Below are positions 59,715 to 64,000 of a DNA stretch of 64,000 nt, piece by piece. The stretch is from Atopobiaceae bacterium UBA1367 (GTDB lineage: Bacteria; Actinomycetota; Coriobacteriia; Coriobacteriales; Atopobiaceae): positions 1-64,000 of the forward strand of contig DBRN01000009.1 of the NCBI GenBank assembly GCA_002305995.1, in the 5' to 3' direction. The notes beneath the pieces were generated by a model that searched no databases, was not told where the DNA came from, and worked only from the letters and a program-made list of their open reading frames with translations. A program made the position numbers and the translations under genes. Every line of letters begins with the position of its first letter. Within the stretch, counting starts at the first letter, position 1.

Positions 59715-61397
59715 ATGGCCATCGGAAACAACAGCCGTGCCCGCGAGCTCGGCTCGAAGGTCGCCTACGAGATCTACGTGCGCTCGTTCAGCGACTCCAC
59801 CGGCAACGGCGTCGGCGACCTTCGCGGGATCACCCAGCGTCTCGACTATCTCGCCGACCTGGGCGTCGACTACCTGTGGATCACGCCGTTCTTCGTCAGC
59901 CCGCTCAAGGACGGGGGCTACGACGTCGCGGACTACCGCAACATCGATCCCGTCTTTGGCACCATGGACGACTTCGACGAGCTGGTGCGCGAGGCAGACG
60001 CACGTGGCATCGGCCTGATGCTCGACATGGTCTTCAACCACACCTCCGACCAGCACGAGTGGTTCCAGAGGGCGCGTGCGGGCGACCCCAGGTACCAGGC
60101 CTATTACCTGCTCCAGGATCCCGAGCCCGGCGCAACGGCAGACGATCCGGGCAAGCCGCCCACCAACTGGGAGAGCAAGTTCGGGGGCAACGCCTGGACC
60201 TACTCGCCCGAGATGGGCAAGTGGTACCTGCACCTCTACGACGCCTCCCAGCCCGACCTCAACTGGCGCAATCCCGAGGTTCGCTCCGAGCTCGCGAGCG
60301 TGCTCCGCTTCTGGAAGGACAGGGGCGTCAAGGGCTTCCGCTTCGACGTCGTGAACAACATCTCGAAGCCCGTCACCTTCGAGGATGACCTCGAGGGAGA
60401 CGGACGCCGTTTCTACACCGACGGGGAGCACGTCGACGAGTACCTGCGGCTGCTCGTCCGCGAAGGCGGCATCGACGGCATGATGACCGTGGGCGAGATG
60501 AGCTCGACCACCATAGAGCGCTGCATCAGCTACTCGAACCCCGACAACCACGAGCTTGCGATGACGTTCTCGTTCCATCACTTCCGCGTGGACAACGTCG
60601 GTGGCAACCGCTGGTCCAAGACCAGGCCCGACATCCCCATGCTGCGCGAGGCATTCCGCAGCTGGCAGGAGGAGATGACTGCCGCAGGCGGATGGAACGC
60701 CCTGTTCTGGACCTGCCACGACCAGCCACGCCCCACCACGCGCTTTGGTGACGACACCACCCCCGAGAGCTGGCGTCGATCGGCGAAGCTCCTGCCCCTC
60801 TGCACCTTCCTGCTGCGCGGCACGCCCTACATCTACCAGGGCGAGGAGCTGGGCATGACCAATCCCGGCTTCACGAGCATCGACCAGTACCGTGACGTCG
60901 AGAGCATCAACTACCACCGCATCATGCAGGAGGAGGGGGGCAAGTCGGAGCGGGAGGCCTTCGAGATCATCGCCTACAAGTCGCGTGACAACGGTCGCAC
61001 GCCCGTGCAGTGGGACGACACGCCCAACGCCGGCTTCACCACGGGCGAGCCCTGGATAGGCGTGAGCGAGAACTACACCTGGCTCAACGCGCAGGCCGAG
61101 ATCGATGACCCTGACTCCGTTCTCGCGTTCTACAAACGGCTCATTGCGCTGCGCAAGGCCGAGGAGATCATCCAGGCAGGCGACGTCCGCTTCCTCGACT
61201 CCCCAAGCGACAAGGTCATCGCCTACGAGCGCACGCTGGGAGATGAGCGGGTCGTGGTGCAGTGCAACTTCTCGGGAGAGCCCCAGCCACGCATCGCGCT
61301 TGAGGGCGGCGAGCTGCTCGTCAGCAACTATGACAATGCCGCCGAGGGTGACATGCTGCGCCCATGGGAGGGCACGGCACAAGTCTGGCGCGGGTAA
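59715..61397 (+). CDS. treC: Trehalose-6-phosphate hydrolase, GH13 (560 aa)
   Basis: Splits trehalose-6-phosphate to glucose and glucose-6-phosphate. GH13 motifs: DLGVDYLWITPFFVSPLKDG, MLDMVFNHTSDQHEWF, GFRFDVVNN (nucleophile Asp), TVGEMSSTTIERC (acid Glu), and TCHDQPRPTTRFGDD, where HDQPR is typical of the phosphate-sugar subgroup against HDLPR-like forms in plain oligo-1,6-glucosidases. GGGAGGAACC precedes ATG 59715. It follows treP; released glucose could be handled by the ROK kinase nearby. Confidence 0.92.
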   Translation: MAIGNNSRARELGSKVAYEIYVRSFSDSTGNGVGDLRGITQRLDYLADLGVDYLWITPFFVSPLKDGGYDVADYRNIDPVFGTMDDFDELVREADARGIGLMLDMVFNHTSDQHEWFQRARAGDPRYQAYYLLQDPEPGATADDPGKPPTNWESKFGGNAWTYSPEMGKWYLHLYDASQPDLNWRNPEVRSELASVLRFWKDRGVKGFRFDVVNNISKPVTFEDDLEGDGRRFYTDGEHVDEYLRLLVREGGIDGMMTVGEMSSTTIERCISYSNPDNHELAMTFSFHHFRVDNVGGNRWSKTRPDIPMLREAFRSWQEEMTAAGGWNALFWTCHDQPRPTTRFGDDTTPESWRRSAKLLPLCTFLLRGTPYIYQGEELGMTNPGFTSIDQYRDVESINYHRIMQEEGGKSEREAFEIIAYKSRDNGRTPVQWDDTPNAGFTTGEPWIGVSENYTWLNAQAEIDDPDSVLAFYKRLIALRKAEEIIQAGDVRFLDSPSDKVIAYERTLGDERVVVQCNFSGEPQPRIALEGGELLVSNYDNAAEGDMLRPWEGTAQVWRG

Positions 61398-61417
61398 CCC
61401 TGCCTGACGGACGTAGC

Positions 61418-61771
61418 GGAAAGGAAAACCCCGACCTGTGCGGTCGACACACCGATGCTGGAAAGGATATTCGGGAGTCGTGCGGGCGGTACGCCCCAGC
61501 TGGAAAGGGAAAGCCCGACTTGTGCGAGGAGGCCGCTCGACCTGGAAAGGGAAATCGGGAGTTGTGCGGAGTCAGGACCGCGATCGGAAAGGTTTTGGCC
61601 GACTTGTGCTAGATCGTGGTCAGGGGCGGAAAGGTTTTCTCCGACTTTTGACCCCATTTTCTCGCACAAGTCGGCTTTTTCCTTCCCGTCGGAAAGCCAC
61701 AGCCCGCACAAGTCGAGGTTTCCCTTTCCAGCGAAGGGACACCGCCCGCACAAGTCGAGGTTTCCCTTTCC
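61418..61771. repeat. 42-bp phased convergent repeat array 3 (6 plus units, 3 minus units)
   Basis: Plus units begin at 61418, 61460, 61502, 61544, 61586 and 61628; minus units end at 61687, 61729 and 61771; steps are 42 bp and the core 61628-61687 is 60 bp. Units are more degenerate than in arrays 1 and 2 (GGAAAGGTTTT twice, GACTTTTGA at the last plus unit), but phasing is unchanged. The two outer minus units match over their first 28 bp. The array lies between convergent treC and the first EIIA gene and occupies most of the 440-bp gap. Confidence 0.83.
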
Positions 61772-61837
61772 GTCAGGGACGGGGCGAAGCCCGCGCGGGC
61801 TTCGCCCCGTCCCCTCGATTCCCTTCGATGCGCCCCG

Positions 61838-62293
61838 CTAGGCGTCGAGAGCGCTGTTGATGATCTCTGCGATCGCCGCCTCGTCGTCTGCGGCAAGGAC
61901 CTTCTTGCGGAAGCTCTCGTCCATCAGCATGACGGCGACCTGGGAGAGCGTGCGCAAGAAGGTGGTGGCAACCTCCCCATCGGGTGCGAGTAGGGCGATG
62001 GCGACCTTGATGGGCTGGCCGTCCATGGAGTCCCAGCTGACGCCGTCGGCAAACTTGACCACCATGACGGCGGCATCACGGATGGCCGAGCACTTGCAAT
62101 GGGGGATGGCGAAACCTGACAGCATGCCCGTGGTGCCCTCTGCCTCACGCGCCTTGAGCGCATCGAGCACGGCAGCCTCATCATCGGAGAGGCCAAGCTC
62201 GACGGCCTTCCGGGCAAAGAAGGCAAGCGCCTCCTCAACAGAGCTTGCGTGGTTGTCCAGGAAGACCTGGGATGCCTTGACGAAATCAGTCAT
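61838..62293 (-). CDS. PTS EIIA domain protein, fructose/mannitol type (151 aa)
   Basis: PTS_EIIA_2 fold with the phosphorylated H65 in GFAIPHCKCSA. The rest (DNHASSVEEALAFFARKAVE; GQPIKVAIALLAPDGEVATT) follows the EIIA-Fru/Mtl/Ntr pattern. It transfers phosphate from HPr to an EIIB. It shares much of its sequence with the next EIIA upstream (62421-62867), including the N-terminal DFVKASQVFLDN, so the two are tandem paralogues. AAGGAGCTCGT precedes the start. Confidence 0.9.
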   Translation of the reverse strand: MTDFVKASQVFLDNHASSVEEALAFFARKAVELGLSDDEAAVLDALKAREAEGTTGMLSGFAIPHCKCSAIRDAAVMVVKFADGVSWDSMDGQPIKVAIALLAPDGEVATTFLRTLSQVAVMLMDESFRKKVLAADDEAAIAEIINSALDA

Positions 62294-62365
62294 ACGAGCT
62301 CCTTCTCCAAAGGTCGATACGCACATCCATGAATGTAGCACGGTTCTGCCGCATAGGGGAGACGG

Positions 62366-62393
62366 AAGCCCGGTACCTCTCCGTACCGGGCTT
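62366..62393. terminator. Hairpin between the two EIIA genes
   Basis: AAGCCCGGTAC (62366-62376) pairs exactly with GTACCGGGCTT (62383-62393), 6-nt loop. Probably terminates the transcript of the upstream EIIA gene (minus strand), so the two paralogues may be expressed separately. Confidence 0.65.
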
Positions 62394-62420
62394 TCCCGTC
62401 ATGCGCTATCCGGTAGGCTG

Positions 62421-62867
62421 CTATGCGGCGAGACCGGCGCTGACCGCAGCGGCGATCTCCACGACGTCGGTGGAGGCGAGGAGCTTCTTCTGGAACCTGG
62501 CATCCATCAGCATGATGGCCACCTGGGAGAGAAGGCTCAGGTGAACGTCACCGTCGGGAGCGAACAGGGCGATGGCGACCTTGATGGGCTGGCCGTCCAT
62601 GGAGTCCCACGCGATGTCGCCGGCAAACTTCACGACGAAGACGGCGGCGTCGTTTATGGCAGCGCTCTTGCAGTGCGGGATGGCAAAGCCACCCTGCATG
62701 CCAGTGGACCCAAGGGCCTCGCGCTCCTTGAAGGCATCGACGACGGCAGCCTCGTCATCGGAGAGGCCAAGCTCGACGGCCTTCTTGGCCAAGAAGCCAA
62801 AGGCCTCGTCGACGGTAGTGGCGGGATTGTCCAGGAAGACCTGGCTTGCCTTGACGAAATCGCTCAT
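62421..62867 (-). CDS. PTS EIIA domain protein, tandem paralogue (148 aa)
   Basis: Same family and layout as the neighbouring 151-aa protein, with H65 in GFAIPHCKSAAI. Differences are concentrated at the C-terminus and near the active His (GMQGG against GMLSG), which suggests specialised partners or regulators. AAGGAG precedes ATG 62867. No EIIB/EIIC of the fructose type is in the window. Confidence 0.9.
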   Translation of the reverse strand: MSDFVKASQVFLDNPATTVDEAFGFLAKKAVELGLSDDEAAVVDAFKEREALGSTGMQGGFAIPHCKSAAINDAAVFVVKFAGDIAWDSMDGQPIKVAIALFAPDGDVHLSLLSQVAIMLMDARFQKKLLASTDVVEIAAAVSAGLAA

Positions 62868-62992
62868 GCAAAACTCCTTGTCCTCAGGGGAAAACCGGTC
62901 GCTCGTACGAATGTACCATGCTTCGCGTCGCGTCTCTCGCAAAGATGGGTGACGGGGTCATTTCTTCCCATCACCGACCCATGCGCCCGACG

Positions 62993-63937
62993 TCATGCGT
63001 CGTGCTCCAGGAGGGCCTGATAGGCACAACCGTACATGGCGGCGTCGTTGCCCAAGCTCGCCGGCAGGATGCGGGTGGCGACGCTCGGAGCGAGGCAGTA
63101 CCTACGGAACGCCGCGCGCAGGTCGTCGGCGTACAGCTTGAAGCCGCCACCCACGCCGCCGCCGATGAGGTAGATCTGCGGATCGGCGACCACGGAGATC
63201 TGCGCCATGGCATAGCCGAGGCGATCGCACATCTGCGCGAGGGCGCTGTGGGCGGCCTCGTCCCCGGCCCGGTGCGCCTCGAACACCGAGAGCGTGTCGG
63301 TGGGGCCGTCGAGCGCGACGGGCTCGGTGCCCAGGCGCTCGCACTCCCGCCGGTAGGAGCGCACGATGCCCGTGGCTGACGCGTACTGCTCGAGGCAGCC
63401 CTTACGGCCGCAGCCGCACGAGGCGGTCTCGTCACGGTTGACGGTCACGTGGCCGATCTCGCCGCCGGCGCCAAAGGCACCCGAGACGAGCTTGCCATTG
63501 GCGATGACGCCGCCGCCCACGCCCGTGCCGATGGCGATCAGCACGAAGCTGTTGGCACCCTTCGCGGTGCCCTGCCACAGCTCGCCGAGGGCGGCTGCGT
63601 TGGCGTCGTTCACGAAGGCGAGGGTGGCGTTGACGAAGGTGCGCCTGATGGCCGCCTGCAACCCATCCGGGTCGAGCTCGATGTTGGGGAGCATGCCCAC
63701 CTTGCCCTCGTCGTCCACCGGACCGGGGACGTCGAGGCCGATGGCGATGACGTCCTGGGGCGTGACGCCATTCTCTGCCAGCAACGCCTTCAGGCCCTCG
63801 GTGACCACCGCGAACGCGGCCTCGCTCACGATCTCGCCCGTGGGAATCTTAGTGACGGCCTCCAGCGTCCCCTCAGTGGAGAAGAGGCCGACCTTGATGC
63901 TGGTGCCGCCGATGTCGATGCCAAGAACCTTGTCCAT
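62993..63937 (-). CDS. ROK family glucokinase (314 aa)
   Basis: Phosphorylates glucose or a related hexose with ATP. N-terminal ATP loop DIGGTSIKVGLFSTEG, sugar-site residues VNDANAAALGELW, ROK zinc motif (EIGHVTVNRD and CGCGRKGCLEQYAS), and second loop IAIGTGVGGGVIANGKL. Normal length and no HTH, so an enzyme rather than a ROK repressor. ATG 63937 follows AAAGGA; a GTG 6 bp earlier is also in frame. Context suggests it uses the glucose freed from trehalose-6-phosphate. Confidence 0.92.
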   Translation of the reverse strand: MDKVLGIDIGGTSIKVGLFSTEGTLEAVTKIPTGEIVSEAAFAVVTEGLKALLAENGVTPQDVIAIGLDVPGPVDDEGKVGMLPNIELDPDGLQAAIRRTFVNATLAFVNDANAAALGELWQGTAKGANSFVLIAIGTGVGGGVIANGKLVSGAFGAGGEIGHVTVNRDETASCGCGRKGCLEQYASATGIVRSYRRECERLGTEPVALDGPTDTLSVFEAHRAGDEAAHSALAQMCDRLGYAMAQISVVADPQIYLIGGGVGGGFKLYADDLRAAFRRYCLAPSVATRILPASLGNDAAMYGCAYQALLEHDA

Positions 63938-64000
63938 ATCCACTTCCTTTCGGGAATAGGGGCAGTTGGTGCTCGCCAGCAGGGCTTTTCCATGCTTGCA

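Noticed and set aside
58437..61382. 981-aa minus open frame opposite treP and treC
   Set aside because: Antisense shadow in high-GC DNA; both plus genes have full family motifs and ribosome sites.

Overview
The window reads as a high-GC, densely packed chromosome of a host-associated actinobacterium. The closest fit is class Coriobacteriia, in the Olsenella/Atopobiaceae neighbourhood. This is inferred from gene content: PTS-based trehalose use, luxS-pfs, RicT, a subgroup-Ic aspartate aminotransferase, two DegV proteins, a DUF523-purine phosphorylase fusion and a YARHG protein. No rRNA or phylogenetic marker was aligned. No phage, insertion sequence, integrase or CRISPR-Cas locus was seen.

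Layout. 0.1-7 kb: an XRE-HTH/AlaA aminotransferase fusion with an internal start and three GTTCAA sites at exact 20-bp steps; a small orphan gene behind a predicted c-di-GMP-I riboswitch; repeat array 1; a hydrolase pseudogene; a GH1 phospho-glucosidase; manA; tRNA-Thr(CGU). 7-14 kb: DUF523-PNP fusion, a tight three-gene run, NYN-LOTUS protein, DegV, hpf and an orphan solute-binding lipoprotein. 14-17 kb: comF, a Vsr-fold nuclease-like protein, deoxyinosine glycosylase, and two intergenic loci sharing a palindromic repeat. 17-30 kb: housekeeping on the minus strand (tatD-rsmA-metG-rsmI-GH5 pseudoenzyme; tmk-holB-ricT; topA), with one SDR dehydrogenase on plus. 30-38 kb: tatA-tatC, STAS protein, TPR protein, aminotransferase, nhaA, DegV, DUF1836. 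38-44 kb: luxS-mtnN, array 2, mscS-pcrA, glutaredoxin. 44-50 kb: YARHG zinc-ribbon protein and a complete polar amino-acid ABC transporter whose binding protein has a twin-arginine lipoprotein signal. 50-57 kb: uppP, a secreted coiled-coil/lysozyme-like protein, M16C peptidase, HAD phosphatase, nitroreductase. 57-64 kb: a trehalose module (GntR regulator, PTS EIIBC, trehalose-6-phosphate hydrolase), array 3, two tandem PTS EIIA proteins and a ROK glucokinase.

Most striking signal: three intergenic arrays (2882-3235, 39805-40242, 61418-61771) share one rigid architecture. Each has exactly six plus-oriented units at exact 42-bp steps, then a core of exactly 60 bp from the first base of the last plus unit to the last base of the first minus unit, then three or five minus-oriented units, again at exact 42-bp steps. 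Units share GGAAAGGAAA followed by GAGTTGTGC and differ in the last ~17 bp. I do not recognise this element.

Other points: the riboswitch lies between a good promoter and an overlapping terminator, which suggests transcriptional control of an uncharacterised 130-aa protein. A GH5-fold protein, translationally coupled to rsmI, has lost both catalytic glutamates. The trehalose EIIBC lacks an EIIA domain and sits beside two stand-alone EIIA proteins of the fructose/mannitol type. Assignments rest on reading motifs and lengths; no database search was run.
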